This document shows positions 52,601-63,360 of a stretch of 64,000 bases of DNA, piece after piece. The notes under the pieces were generated by a model, which was not told the origin of the DNA, searched no databases, and saw only the letters and a program-made list of their open reading frames with translations. Each line of letters opens with the position of its first letter. Positions within the stretch are counted from its first letter, which is position 1. The translations under genes were made by a program, and so were the position numbers. The DNA lies in NCBI RefSeq assembly GCF_963678635.1, contig NC_087062.1:12818670-12882669 (forward strand). Reading direction: 5' to 3'. Source of the DNA: Symsagittifera roscoffensis. Lineage: Eukaryota; Xenacoelomorpha; Acoela; Convolutidae.

Positions 52601-54154
52601 ATTCTGAGCTGAGTTTAGTTGAGTCTCAGACTGCTTCATTCGTTCCTTGATTTCCTGGAAACGAACAGTTGGAGTTCTCGGCGTGATTATCTCTGGAATT
52701 GAAGCTGCCGAAGTATCGTCATCGGCATTGTGATTATTTAGCTCAACCAACTCGTTAGAACGGCTTCTCATTCCGTTTTCTTGCAAGTTCAATTTCTTTG
52801 GCCTTTTCTGCGGCGTCATTGCCGTAGCGCGTCCTATGTAAGGCATGTCCTCACTTAGATCTGAATTATCAGGCGCTGTTAAGTCCGAAAAGCTGCCAGC
52901 GTTTCCAAACTTTTTGTCGATTTTGAAAAATGCCAGTTCTTGTTCCAACTCATAGTTCTTGTCGACTAATTTGTTCACTTCTTTAGCTTTCCTTGCCAGA
53001 AGCTGATTGTTGTTTTCCGTATCTCGCTCCAGTTGGGTTAGTCGTTTCTTGCTGTCAGATTTGACATCCAGTAACTTTTTGTTCTCAGCTATGAGTTTCT
53101 GATTTTGAGCGCGTAGTTGACTTTCAAGAGCTTTTTCATTTCTCAGCTCGTCGCTTGTTTTTCTGAGCTGTTCGTTTAGTTTATCCGACTCCATTCGACC
53201 GAACCGCTCGTGCGCTTTGCGATGATCTTCAGATGTAACGACTCGACCATCGAGATTCGCCAATGTCGGGATCCTATAGGTGATAAGGATCTCCCAAAAC
53301 TCATCAGTTGAACAAAATGGATTCTCATTCAAGCCTAGGGTAGCCAAATTAGGCAAAATTTCCAAACTTGCAACTGATTTCAAATTTGCAATCTGATTTG
53401 CTGAAATGTCCAGGGATCTCAGAGACACCAACCCTTTCCCAAACTGTTTAGGCAGTGCAGTTATTTTATTTCCTCGAAGATTCAATTCGTGAAGCAAACC
53501 TAAGGATTCCAAAGTTTCCCCAACTAGACTAATCAGATTGTTCGATAAATCCAATTGCTCTAATTTCTTCAATTTTTCCAACCCGGCTATTTTTTCGATT
53601 ATATTATTGCTCAAGTTAAGTTTCTTCAAATTGTACAATGCGTCTAGTTTTTCTATAAACTTGATCTTTTTCGGACTTTTTATACTCAAGTTCAATTCTG
53701 TAACACGATGAAGATACTCTTCTTGAGTTATTTTGAAGAGTAACTTTTCAGTGATGTAAAGCACACCAGGATTCGAACCTCCAACTACTTCTTTAGTTTT
53801 GCCTCGTGGGCTCGACTCGGAACGTGCGGGCGATTTGCTCGTGGACGCTTCTTGTGATTTGCTAGACGATGGAACCGGTTTCGCTATTCGGGTTCTTGGA
53901 GCTCCTGGACTGACCGAGTTGTCTTTTCGAGAACGTGGAACTGTCAACATTGCTGTATCTGATTTGGGATCTTCAGATCTAGCGATACGAGTTCGAGCCC
54001 CGGGCATGACCAGTTTTTGCGACGGCGGCGAAGCGTGTGAGGAACTTCGGTCAGTCACCGGCGAAACGCTGGAGTTAGTCAGCCTGGATCGGTGAGATCT
54101 TGGCGTATGACCACCTTGGGAAAACTCCGGGGACATTACAGGAATTCTGGACAT
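49700..54154 (-). CDS. CNTRL: Centriolin-like LRR and coiled-coil protein
   Basis: 1484 codons in one uninterrupted frame. Residues 1-125 are Ser/Pro/Arg-rich and disordered, with a repeated RTRIA motif. Residues about 150-305 form leucine-rich repeats (LKKLNLSNNIIEKI, LEQLDLSNNLISL, LHELNLRGNKI, LRSLDISANQI) with a capping segment (LDGRVVTSEDHRKAHERF). The rest is mostly coiled coil, interrupted by a Pro-rich segment around 690-760. The stretch YELEQELAFFKIDKKF and the downstream MPYIGRA closely match the conserved region after the LRRs of vertebrate centriolin. Centriolin is a maternal-centriole and midbody protein needed for late cytokinesis. This copy is shorter than the human protein (about 2300 aa) and lacks introns. 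ATG at 54154 is the first in frame. Confidence 0.88.
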   Translation of the reverse strand: MSRIPVMSPEFSQGGHTPRSHRSRLTNSSVSPVTDRSSSHASPPSQKLVMPGARTRIARSEDPKSDTAMLTVPRSRKDNSVSPGAPRTRIAKPVPSSSKSQEASTSKSPARSESSPRGKTKEVVGGSNPGVLYITEKLLFKITQEEYLHRVTELNLSIKSPKKIKFIEKLDALYNLKKLNLSNNIIEKIAGLEKLKKLEQLDLSNNLISLVGETLESLGLLHELNLRGNKITALPKQFGKGLVSLRSLDISANQIANLKSVASLEILPNLATLGLNENPFCSTDEFWEILITYRIPTLANLDGRVVTSEDHRKAHERFGRMESDKLNEQLRKTSDELRNEKALESQLRAQNQKLIAENKKLLDVKSDSKKRLTQLERDTENNNQLLARKAKEVNKLVDKNYELEQELAFFKIDKKFGNAGSFSDLTAPDNSDLSEDMPYIGRATAMTPQKRPKKLNLQENGMRSRSNELVELNNHNADDDTSAASIPEIITPRTPTVRFQEIKERMKQSETQLNSAQNNLTQAENDGNQSPYFRNRELPPYADKLSPNYLPGPKTGYRGFVENKGELPWRVEQPTENEKRGTSSRDNSQNTNGVKQNSESDSISAGVKKDDLDVNKKSKPNDKNADRTDSSMTSEPSINPKPILDDAIVKYRSLQQELDQMLKMVRNETATVMGLERQLNIAPPPDLVQGDGYFPQTIDIPNGARYDFIGPNITYMNPSPNSGWENYGFDQEGSGFIHPQTRSPNIPKPKNPALIQNDELKVELSTMAESVCEYMTNLRKEIARLHNVNKCLENNLEVSVTREKANDSKIVRIQDLFIRLEHFLTSLKVVFEDMKQLELKNRDLKVILDNYPDQETLSSWKENSDQLPMAKQIAKKMQGEIIRLQHEANKQSQIDQKLRHEMKLQNKRASKSDDENQKLRVELDEIVAKHRTSADELTIVQKNFSEYIENSIKPEDLQRHVQVLAKGTSNFSQMESIQMIHQNDISGRILKDYQLVLNSKIHEMQTKINAAENREQEVSKKLIAENQENEELKKLVGQTRKEYSERRETDRKEIEFKIKQWKREIKSLTDNLQKEKSNSQNQLEKFEITRGKLKEKIDILERELLIYDSEISQTHDTQRKEKSRFDRAVESFQQNEKNLKDQVENLQKEIKKLQKLDSQQKEDSIAEKQEMEQEISNLKAEVSKLNKKLSSTESEWKTNKESNSVLKKSLTKLQIENQELEHDYTEMTQENESLKFQNKITAENSEKFYETEIQKLGQIISALELKIWSLTKETEALNSQLIEKRHLIQNQQLQIQTAEERIRKEFSIEIENLEEKLDEKDQLLHNSVNFAEKLEDMENVTKEKETKLRNLEEKLAKTEQKFRNIDQNWSELKKVALQQNGVGEIVSFLEGRTSNFVLTENMRKNLVEINERRAESEQLSRNISEKKLEYEYIKRKTEELYTEISRAEGKKAKTEDQLEIMKQLLAASQWQVKEYSQMANNLYR

Positions 54155-56160
54155 TTTTAAGGAAATTTAGAAAAAGAAGATTTTCATTAATGGGTAGAAC
54201 AATGACGGTGTTAAACTCGAAAGAAGCCGTAAATTAAAGCTCACATGATTTTAATCAATAGAAAGACGGCGATATAACCAAAGAGATATAATAGTTGAGT
54301 TAGCAGCAGCCAGTTTAGCTATTTAGAAAGTGGTTTACCTTTTGTGTGGAGATTCAAGCGGCGAAGTTAATACAAATTAAAATTTTCAATTGGTACTTTT
54401 TGCCAGAATTTAATTGGATTTAAAGCAGCAGGTCTGAAAAGTTAAGCGGCCGTCCAAACACGGTGGCGTGTTTAATTTTTGGTCGTATCATATCAATTTT
54501 TACAGCATATGAACGCCATGCGTTTTGTGTAAAATTAACCAAATGTGATGACGGTTTTTTTTGTGCTCAAAAAGCTTTCAAAGGACCATCAAAAAGCACT
54601 CCATTGTTTCAGCCTAAAACAAACAAACAAATCGAAACCGAGACTGCTCGTATATCAAGGTGAAGTCCTGGATGTTCCGATTGCACTTTAAGGCAAAATA
54701 CAAAGCTTTTGCGTTTTCATATTGAGAAAAACAATCGAAAAATTCATTTTTTCATTTTTTTAAAAAGTTTCATTTTCTTAAATTTATCCCTCACGGGCTA
54801 ATTTAAGCTACAAAGAGATGAATTTAACATATCTTGTCCTAATAAAAACACCAAATGACCTGCCTCAAATTGGAACGCACTAATTTGCCACTTACGCGTT
54901 TTATGTGAGAACTCAAAATATTGCGCGTTGATTATCCCAAATTAGTCAAATTAGCTACTTTCAAACCCCCACAATTTAACGAAAATCATAACAGTTTTCT
55001 TTTACATTTGAGCTTCAGAGAAAAATGTTTTTCAGATATTACGAGGCCAAACTGTGAACTGGATAGTTTGGTGATTGTAGGCCTCTGAAACTCAAATCTT
55101 CAAACTCGGAACAATCAAAGGAAATGAAACAACAAAAGATAGCTTCCTTGATGCGGAATCCGCTTTCAATTCAGGAAATTCACAGTTTGGCCTCGTAATG
55201 GATGATATAAAAAACGTTCATCAAAAAAGCCTAGAAAATTACATGATATTGACGAATAGTCAAAAATTGACCCCACATTATAGCAAAAAATGATATCAGG
55301 CAAAGTTTTCTTTTACATTTGAGCTTCAGACAGTAATACTTTTCAGATGGTATAAAAAATGCTTAGACAAAAAAGTGAAAACTGTAATAGCAACCAAAAG
55401 GATATATATTCCGCCTTTTCTTCAAAAACCAAAACAAGAGTCTGCTCTAATAGGTAAACAAGATTGCTCGTATATCAGAAACTTTCCGACTGCTCTTCAA
55501 GACCAATTCAAAAGTTTTTGGTTTAAATATTGATAAAGTAATCGAAAAAAAAATGTGGAATGATATTAGAAAAAAAATTATTCCCACTCGCTATTTTAGT
55601 CACAAAGGGATGTATCTGGCCAATTCCGAAACAAGAGTTGACACATATAAGTAATATAGAATGTGCCGTAATTTTTTTCATTGCAGAAAAAAAAACAAAT
55701 TCGAAAAAAAATTGTTTTTTTTTAAAAAAAAAAAAAAATTCGATTATGTTCAAACTTTTCATAGCGTTAGAAACGGTTGACAATTAAAAAATAATAAGCT
55801 TCCGGAGTCCATTTATGTAGTTGATTTAATGCATTTCATATGTTACACAGGAAATTATTTGAGAAGTGTTTTTATTCGCATTTGCTTGTGAGTTGTCGAT
55901 ATAATCTTGGTCAAGTTAGAAATTAGTCGGCGTAATGAAGGTGTAGTTAAAACTTCTATCGTTTAGTTACTAACAAATGGTGCGCGAGACGCTTTTTTTA
56001 CAATTCGTTGCTTGAGGAGGTCGGAAAATTACTTAGTTCATAAAAACCGACAATGAATGGATGAAGTTGCCGATTACATGCAAAATGGTGTTTTTTGATT
56101 TGGAGCTGAACAACTTTTATGATGTCCGTTTCTGTAGTTGACAAAATATGGCACAATCTT
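54155..56160. other. Upstream region with decayed repeats
   Basis: No supportable gene in about 2 kb. The 5' UTR/promoter of the centriolin-like gene should be at 54155-54400. TIR-like ends related to the element at 61630-62318 occur near 54643 and 55457 (CTGCTCGTATATCA, then GATTGCTCGTATATCA). A CTTTTACATTTGAGCTTCAGA phrase recurs at about 55000 and 55310. Confidence 0.45.
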
Positions 56161-56775
56161 TTGCAAATGCGGTATGTTATAATGACTGAATATAACTTAT
56201 GATTCACCAAAGCGACGAAATTAAATTGACATTCATGACATCTCGATATGCCGTGTGAATGCTTTTGTGCAAATTGTCCAAATAATTTCGGCTTTCGAAG
56301 AAAATGATAAAACTTTTGCGTTCGGTTTGGATTTATTCTGTAGACAAATTTTATTTTTAAGAAGCCCCTTTTGAACGGCATTTTTTATAACTTCTGAAAG
56401 CTATTGAAACTATTTGAGCTCAAATGTAGGCAGATATTTCACCTGTGATCATTCGAATGCGGTTTGTTACATCTTTTTCAAATGCGGTTTGTTATAATCA
56501 CTGAATATAACTTATGATTCACCAAAGCGCCGAAACTAAATAGACATTCATGACTTCTTGATATGCCGTGTGAATGCTTTTGTGCAAACTTTCCAAATAA
56601 TTTCGGCTTTCGAAGAAAGTGGTTAAAGTTTTGCGCTCGGTTTGGATTTATTCTGTAGACAGATTTTATTTTTAAGAAGCCCCTTTTGAACGGCATTTTT
56701 TATAATTTCTGATATTTATTGAAACTATTTGAGCACAAATGTAGGCAGATATTTCACCTGTGATCCTTCGGTCAA
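56160..56775. repeat. Tandem duplication, about 317-bp unit
   Basis: 56160-56455 and 56477-56772 are near-identical (both contain GGTTTGGATTTATTCTGTAGAC and ATATTTCACCTGTGATC). A diverged relative is at 63655-63840. The minus-strand frames here (MPFKRGFLKIK) occur in both copies only because the DNA is duplicated; I do not regard them as genes. Confidence 0.75.
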
Positions 56776-57683
56776 TTTACGACATTAAATGCACGATGTA
56801 ATATTGATCCGGCCATGAAATTATTCTGAAACAAGAATTGAGGGAAGTTTTTTGGTCTGACCAAGACAATACTACACGCTAGCTAAATGAACCGCTTTTT
56901 TACTATCCATAGTTAACTGGGGTTAGTTAAAAATATTTGATAAATATTCAAATATTTTACTAACGATTTTATTATCAATTTTTTCTTAGATAAAAAATTA
57001 TCAAAGACTTGAAAAGGCAGTTGAACTATTCATGGCATCCAAGTCAAAATATTGATATTGATGCATGAAAATTTTTTGGCTGCGTACAATTTAGAGCACA
57101 GGTTGATTTTCTAATAAAACGAGTTTCCGACTAATGAAACTTTATCAGAGAGATAGTTATCCAAAATTTCGGGAAAAGTTGCAAAATTTTTGGAGTTGAC
57201 TACGTAAATTTTTAATAAATACCCCAGGGTCTATTCTGTAATTGTATTTCATAATTTGAATATATTCACTTGTCGTTGATCTGTATACCAACTTGATATT
57301 AACTTTATGAAGCGAAAAAGAAAAGAACTAAACGGATCTCTCTAATTCGTTTGGAGTGATGACGAGCGTGGATTATTATGCTGCCCCTGCGTTTCAAACA
57401 TAACCGTAGAAATGAAACAAGTTTCTACTTGTCTGACTGACATCTTTCAAAATATCACCATTTGCCTGGCGAGACCAATCCAGTCAGACCTGCTAAGCAG
57501 AACAAGCTCACAGACTTCCTCGTCTTTTTTAAATCATAGTAATTGCAAAAATTAGAAGAGTGTGGAAGTCGGGGAGACGAAGGAAAAAGCAAGTTCCAAA
57601 ACGAATTTAAGTTCCGAGGAATGGTTACGTTTTTACTTCAATCATTTTGCTGCAGGGTTGGAGCATTTTGGTTAGAAGAAAGC

Positions 57684-57688
<5 letters not shown>
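56776..57688. other. No recognisable gene
   Basis: Unique-looking AT-rich sequence. The 57543-57770 frame runs into a microsatellite and is not credible. Confidence 0.4.

Positions 57689-57736
<48 letters not shown>
57689..57736. repeat. (AT)n microsatellite
   Basis: About 24 uninterrupted AT dinucleotides. Open frames across it in several registers are artefacts. Confidence 0.97.
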
Positions 57737-57738
<2 letters not shown>

Positions 57739-57879
57739 TCTGGGTTTTTTTAAATCAGAACAGTTCTTGAAAATGTTTCCATCGGTGGATCGATCCAGAG
57801 ACTTCATAGTCCCAGAACGGCGCACTCACTACTAGACTGTCCTTTCTCAAAGATTGATGTGAAACGCTGAATATTAGAC

Positions 57880-59018
57880 TACCCGCACCGAGCGCCCATA
57901 GATTCTAATCAATTATAATGGATTTCCGAGACAAAAATAATCCATTATAATACAAAACAGGTGTAAAAGTCAGACCACGAAATCGATTATGCTGCCATTA
58001 TAATCGATTATTTTTGAAAAAGAAATAATCTATTATAATCCATTGAAATAGACTATAATCCATTAATTTTGGCACTGAAATCGGTCTTTTTCGCCAGGAT
58101 AATCCCTTATTATCCATTATAATTGCTTATAATCCATTTTATTCTTAGAACTAACTTCGATTAATTGTGCAGAAATTTTGCAAATTTTGAAGGAAACTTG
58201 CAAAAAGTTTGATATGCCTTTTACTAAACGCTATGTCTCAACATCAACCGCTCAAGTTTTTTACCTGCCTCCAACTAAAGAGGGGGCGGTAAATTGGGGG
58301 GTGTCACTCAGTAACCCCCTCCTCAAAATCATCCAATAAACAACCCTCCCGTGTTCAACTATGAGGGGGGGGGGGGGGCAAATGGCAGTTGTGGTAAACT
58401 GGCAGGGGGATGTAAATGAGGGGGGGGGGGGTAAAATAAACGGGTGCAAGGTAAACTGGGGGAGGGGAGTTAAGTAAACTGGAAGGGGGGTAAAGTAAAC
58501 GAGGGAGGGGGGCTAAAGTAAACTGGGGGGTTCAATCAGAATATAAAGGACAAAAAATTGTAAGTTTTAATGTGAAATGTTTTAAAAGTGGAAGCTAAAG
58601 TGGAAGGGGGCGGTTTGCAGCTTGGGGGGTGGGGTAAAGTTTACTGGAAGGGGTGACGGGTAAAGTAAACTGGGTGGGGGTGGGCAAAAGTAAACTGCGG
58701 GGTTCAATCAGAATATATAAAACAAATAAACACATAAGTTTTAATGTGAAATGTAACATTTTATGAAATGTACGTAGCAACTGCACTAAACAGGAATTAC
58801 AACAACTTTGAAAAAACTTATAAATTTCATAAATGACGCCTCAAAAAATCCTATATAATCGATTAAAATTGATTACAATGGATTATACTGGCATAAAAAT
58901 ATTATGATTATAATCCAATTTTAATGCATTATAATCAATTTTTTTTTGTAAGTTTATAGTTAGTGACCATATTATGACAATATAATCGATTATGGTCCAT
59001 CGGCGCTCGGTGAGGGTA
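57880..59018. mobile_element. TIR element (MITE-like) with TAATCC-rich arms
   Basis: Termini TACCCGCACCGAGCGCCCAT (57880) and, inverted, TACCCTCACCGAGCGCCGAT (ending 59018). The similarity extends about 45 bp inward. Both arms consist largely of ATTATAATCCATTATAAT-like palindromic motifs. The centre is a G-rich minisatellite (58260-58700). No transposase. No convincing target duplication. Confidence 0.7.
58260..58770. repeat. G-rich minisatellite with GTAAACTGGGG units
   Basis: Many GTAAACTGG(G)n and AAAGTAAACTGG units, with G runs of 14 (58365-58378) and 12 (58420-58431). A 175-bp higher-order repeat is visible: GGGGTTCAATCAGAATATA at about 58526 and 58701. It has strong G-quadruplex potential on the plus strand. 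Confidence 0.85.
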
Positions 59019-59364
59019 ACGTAACTATAAGAGCGCTGTGCGGACCAAAGTTATGCGGTTTTGCACGCCTGGGATCGAGGTTCGCAATTGATGTTTCGAA
59101 AAACTCGATCCAGGCTCGATATGTTTCGACCGACCCGACCCAAATTGTCTGCTTCGACCAGTGGGGGCGGTTTTTCACAAAATCTTGAAGTTAAGCTGAT
59201 CATTTTTTTAAGGGTGACCAATTTGATTTCCCGAGCTCCCCGAAAAAATTATAAGGACACTTTTTTGCCAAAATCATTTTAATTAGTTCGATCAAGAAAA
59301 AAAATTGACTACGTTTAACCGCCAAAGAGGTTTACGCGACCCATGTGACTTTGTGTGACCCATC

Positions 59365-59871
59365 TTGGGATTTTGCTCGACCCAATATGCAAATCTGTGC
59401 GACTCAAGCCTCTTGCGGGAGTATCGATTTTTGCAGAAAGTCCAGTTCGGCGACCCAATTCGCGGGTATCTACCCGGGCAGCAAACACAAGAATCCGAGT
59501 TTTATCTGGGGAAAGACAGTGATGCAAACAAAACTGCTCCCCGTCATGTGTTTTCTCTAGGACTGGGAAATATAACCCCAGCTAGCGAAATTGATTTGGC
59601 CATTGTTTGAGTTGTTTTCGTCCAAAGTTTATTTTTTCGATAGCATTGGGATACGGAAAGCGGCTGTCATGTTTTAAGATTTCAAGAAAGTCCTTTTTTT
59701 GAACGCGTTTACTACAATTGCTTTGATCACGACGAGGATTTATCCGACAGTGTTCCATGTGTGTTGTTCAGAAAGATTTTCAACCCTGACAAGCAAATTG
59801 TTACAAAATTGAGTCTAGCCAGGCGTTTTCAGAAAATGAATAGGCTATTCATCAACCGTGGGATTTGAAAC
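59365..59871 (+). pseudogene. Coding-like segment, unassigned
   Basis: Frame 59365-59610 contains VQFGDPIRGYLPGQQ and ends after ITPASEIDLAIV. A second frame without ATG (about 59598-59868) reads RVYYNCFDHDEDLSDS and ends NRLFINRGI. Codon choice and GC content look less AT-rich than the surroundings. The two could be exons or a frameshifted remnant of one gene. I do not recognise it. Confidence 0.25.
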
Positions 59872-60226
59872 TTTATTTTGATTGCGTTTGTTTTGACGTT
59901 TTATAGTTGATTGTGTATTATGATCTGGCGATCCTATTTTCTCGCTTGTTTTAGTTTTTGTTCCATGGTTACCTATCTTTATCCGGATAGTCAAAACAAA
60001 AAATCAGATTATTTCGCATTGTCAATTGCTTGTTTTAATATCATACTAGTTGTACCGAAGAAATTCGATACCAAATAACTCTCAAACATTATAAATATCA
60101 TATTTCATACAAACTTTAGTCTTAGAAAATTGCGCAATATACAAGATCTCAAAATAAAATATTACAAACTCTGGTTTGCAAACTGATGCAATGTATCTTT
60201 TTTTACAAAAAATATAATAAAAAAAA

Positions 60227-60427
60227 CTAGTCTCTGTCTAATGATTCTTCTAAGAAGACACGGCTGTTGTAGTACATGCGCCTGTAGTTTCCGGAGAGGA
60301 TCAAGAAACCATTGCTGATCAAAGAGCCGACGGCGAAACAGCCGAACACAGTGGCGAAAGTGAAGTGGAATCCGAAAATGGGGTAGATCACGCCTCCAAA
60401 CACGATAGAGCCAAGGATTCTGCCGAC
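60227..60427 (-). CDS. Terminal exon of a multi-pass membrane protein (MFS-transporter-like)
   Basis: On the minus strand a good splice acceptor (TTTTTTCTTTTAG) precedes a GC-richer frame of about 65 codons ending in TAG. It encodes two hydrophobic helices (GRILGSIVFGGVIYPIFG and FGCFAVGSLISNGFLIL), then a short polar tail (YRRMYYNSRVFLEES). A G-R-x-L-G-x-x-x-x-G helix followed by another helix is typical of the last two segments of major facilitator transporters. The upstream exons are not visible in this window, so the intron is longer than about 3.5 kb or the exon is orphaned. Family assignment is tentative. Confidence 0.5.
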   Translation of the reverse strand, partial: VGRILGSIVFGGVIYPIFGFHFTFATVFGCFAVGSLISNGFLILSGNYRRMYYNSRVFLEESLDRD

Positions 60428-60840
60428 TAAAAGAAAAAATTCATTAACCATTACAAAAACATTTACCACAAAAACTGTGCTGAAAATTTTCTGTACTCGT
60501 GGAACAGCAACTGGCCAAAATTGCTTCGAAACAAAGATTTGTAAATGCACCTTCAAAAAATTGTTTTATACTTTTGCAATGGGGAAAATTAAGCTGCAGT
60601 GTTTGCTCTTATCTAAAAAATATAAGAAACGTTGACAAAAATTTGAGTGGATTTGGTTAAGAATTTTCCGGTCTGTTCGATTATTGTTCCGACTTTCAAA
60701 AAAAGTGAGGACTCTAAATGCTAGGCGTGGTTTTTTATTCAGACCACTTTTACAAAACTCTGGCCCCTCGGGGGATAGATCTCTTAAGTGCAGTCGGAAC
60801 ATTCAGGACTTCGCCCTGATACGAGCAGTCATGTATTAGT

Positions 60841-61075
60841 TGGGGAGCGGTGGTGAAGTGGTTACGTCTCCGCCTCTAAATCGGAAGGTCGAATGTTCGA
60901 GGCCCACCATGATCCGTGCTCGTTCCTTGAGGGTAAAACAACATTACCCAGCCCAGAAAAACAACTTAAAAAATTGCAAGTAGTTCTTAAACAGGGGTAC
61001 AACAGCGGTTCGCCGTGATGAGCTGTACAGGTCTTGTGCTGGCCCTTTCTCCCGTGGATAAATGATCTTCATCTT
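60841..61075 (+). mobile_element. tRNA-derived SINE, copy 1
   Basis: The head contains an A-box-like TGGTGAAGTGG (60851) and a B-box-like GTTCGAGGC (60895), separated as in a tRNA gene. The body (ACATTACCCAGCCCAGAAAA...GCGGTT) is shared with 63361-63595. It lies in the presumed intron of the transporter-like gene. Confidence 0.75.
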
Positions 61076-61629
61076 AAGTTTACTGTGATTTAGTTTCTAT
61101 AGTAAAATAAACTCCTAAAAACGGCATCAAAAATTTTCTATAGTTTCAATTATGCAATTTTTTTTTTCAATTATGCAAACAATTTATTCAAATGTCAATT
61201 GCAACTATTGAAGAAACAATTGACATCTTTTTTTCGATAGTTGACTTTTGACAAATAAGACCAAATGCTGCAGTTAATACTGCGAAAATTATACTTCTCT
61301 CACTTAAAACTTTTAAACTATTTTCACATAATTGAATTCAATGAAGTGATAGAAGAAATAGAACATTTTACAGAACACGTTAAACAACAACTTTTGAAAT
61401 AGAACAATCTACAAAAAAAAAGAGATTATGGGGGGCCAATTTCTAATATGATAGAAAATATTCCGGTACAAGAGTGTTTGGTTTTGATAACTTATTTCAA
61501 CGTTTGATACCGAACCTCAACCCGTTTATTTAATTAAAAACAAACAATGTTATAGTCATAAACAACCCCAACTAACTGTAGTTCATTGATCCTTGACATA
61601 ATAGGAGAAACTAGTTCCACTGTAACAAA
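61076..61629. other. No recognisable gene
   Basis: AT-rich intronic or intergenic sequence with no ORF or repeat I can name. Confidence 0.4.
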
Positions 61630-62318
61630 ACTGCTCGTATGTCATGGCAAAGCCCTGAATGCCTGAATGTACAGACTGTGCCGTTCACAGGTCTCAAAAA
61701 ACGTTTGCTAAGAAAAGTCCAACAACTGTAAATTTGAGACGGCTAATACTATTTCTTCAGTGGTAAAATTTCAGCCGTTGCAGAAAATTAATACGACTAT
61801 CAAGCGCTTGCCTAATTATTCGGACTTTCGAAAAAAAAAACTGAATATTTATGCTTGGTAGGGTTTTTTTTATTAATCAGTCAATTTTTTGACTATCGAA
61901 ATAATAGTTTTTTTTTAAATTAAGCTCCATTGAAGATATCGACTCCCTGAAATCAAATTTAAAAATTTATTTTAACTCCGATCATTTTTTGCTAAGTTTT
62001 GGTTGTTTGAAAATTGCTAATTTGGGCATGCTTTGGAATAATCTATGCGCTGTTTGTAGATTTTAACCACAATACTGAAAACGTAATGTGAAGTATTTAT
62101 GCGTGGCGAATGATCCTGCACAACACAATCGTTCCAGATTGGATTGAGGCTAGCTGATTGGTCATTTTAAATTTTACCACTCAAATTTTTACACTTGATC
62201 TTGATTTGATACTGTCCAAACTTTATAGTTTTTCAATTTTATCTTTTCCCAAAAACTATTCGATATGAATTAAGGGGCAGTCGGAACTTTCAGGGCTTTG
62301 CCCTGATATAGGAGCAGT
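61630..62318. mobile_element. TIR element (about 690 bp)
   Basis: ACTGCTCGTATGTCATGGCA at 61630 is mirrored by the reverse complement of 62280-62318 (ACTGCTCCTATATCAGGGCA). Both TIRs include the phrase GGCAAAGCCCTGAA. Isolated TIR-like ends of this family occur near 54643, 55457 and 60797-60834. No transposase. Confidence 0.65.
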
Positions 62319-63360
62319 CTTGTTTCAATTTAGAACGTTTTCGAGAGCAAGATATTTCTTCACGCATAAAGCATTCGCAGTATACTTTTAACATCCCCAA
62401 TAAAATCTATGAAGCGCACATAACTGAGTCCAACTTATGGCCAAACTGAAAATTTCCAAGCCCCCAGATATTAACAAAAATAATTGCAGGTAAATTTTTT
62501 ACAATTGAACTCATTAGGTGGATAATTTAATTGGAGCAAACATTTTTTGTTTCTCCAATAATTCTCACTACAATTTGCTGTTACATCAATAAAGTATATT
62601 CAAAAAATTAAAAAAACAAAGTAAGAAAAGCATAACTACTGACAAGTAACTTTTTGCATCGTAGCATTAACAAGCGAAAAAACAAGTTGAAACACTGAAA
62701 TGGCGGGAAAAAATGTAGATTTTGAATATTTTCCACTTCGTTTCTGGACAACAAGCTCATAATTGAAAATTTTTAGAGTATTTTTTTTGAAATTGGTTTG
62801 ACAGACAAAACTTGCAAAGTGTTTTTATGGGCGCAGAACTTGCAAAATTACCAGAGAAACTTGCGTTTTCAAGAAATTGAATACAAAAATGCAAGTTAAC
62901 GTTAGGTTGAATAGGGTTCCTTTTTAAATTTAAAATAAAGGTAAGAGTAAAGCTCTTTTTGATACATTTATTTTCAAAAATTGAACCAAAAGTTTTAGGG
63001 TAAGTTTTAATAAATCATGTGTGAGTTGAAAAAAAATGAAAATATTTAAGTTTGGATAAAAAAAGGATGTTACTGTTTCTCAAAAGCAAAATAGTTATAC
63101 CTACAGAGTAATTTTGTAGCCGTATTAATTGTGCATAATGCCAGTCAACTGATAAACACAAAAGACATGGCATTAATCTGAAAAACCTCAAACGATTATT
63201 AAAAAAATTAACTGAAAACAAAATTTCAATCGTAAATTGAACAATGACTATTGTTAAACAGGCTGGTAGTTTTTAAAACTGTTTTCCCGCTGACTAATTT
63301 AAGAATTTTTGGTAGAAAAATTTTTATTCAGAGAAAAACCAATATCAACAATAATCTGAA
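62319..63360. other. No recognisable gene
   Basis: AT-rich sequence; the frames at 63015-63221 (minus) and 63251 (plus) show no motif and are low-complexity. Confidence 0.4.

Noticed and set aside
55998-56696. Two similar minus-strand ORFs (MPFKRGFLKIK)
   Set aside because: They are similar because the DNA is a tandem duplication; the related repeat at 63655 does not keep the frame.
57543-57835. ORFs with Ile-Tyr repeats
   Set aside because: Products of the AT microsatellite read in different frames.
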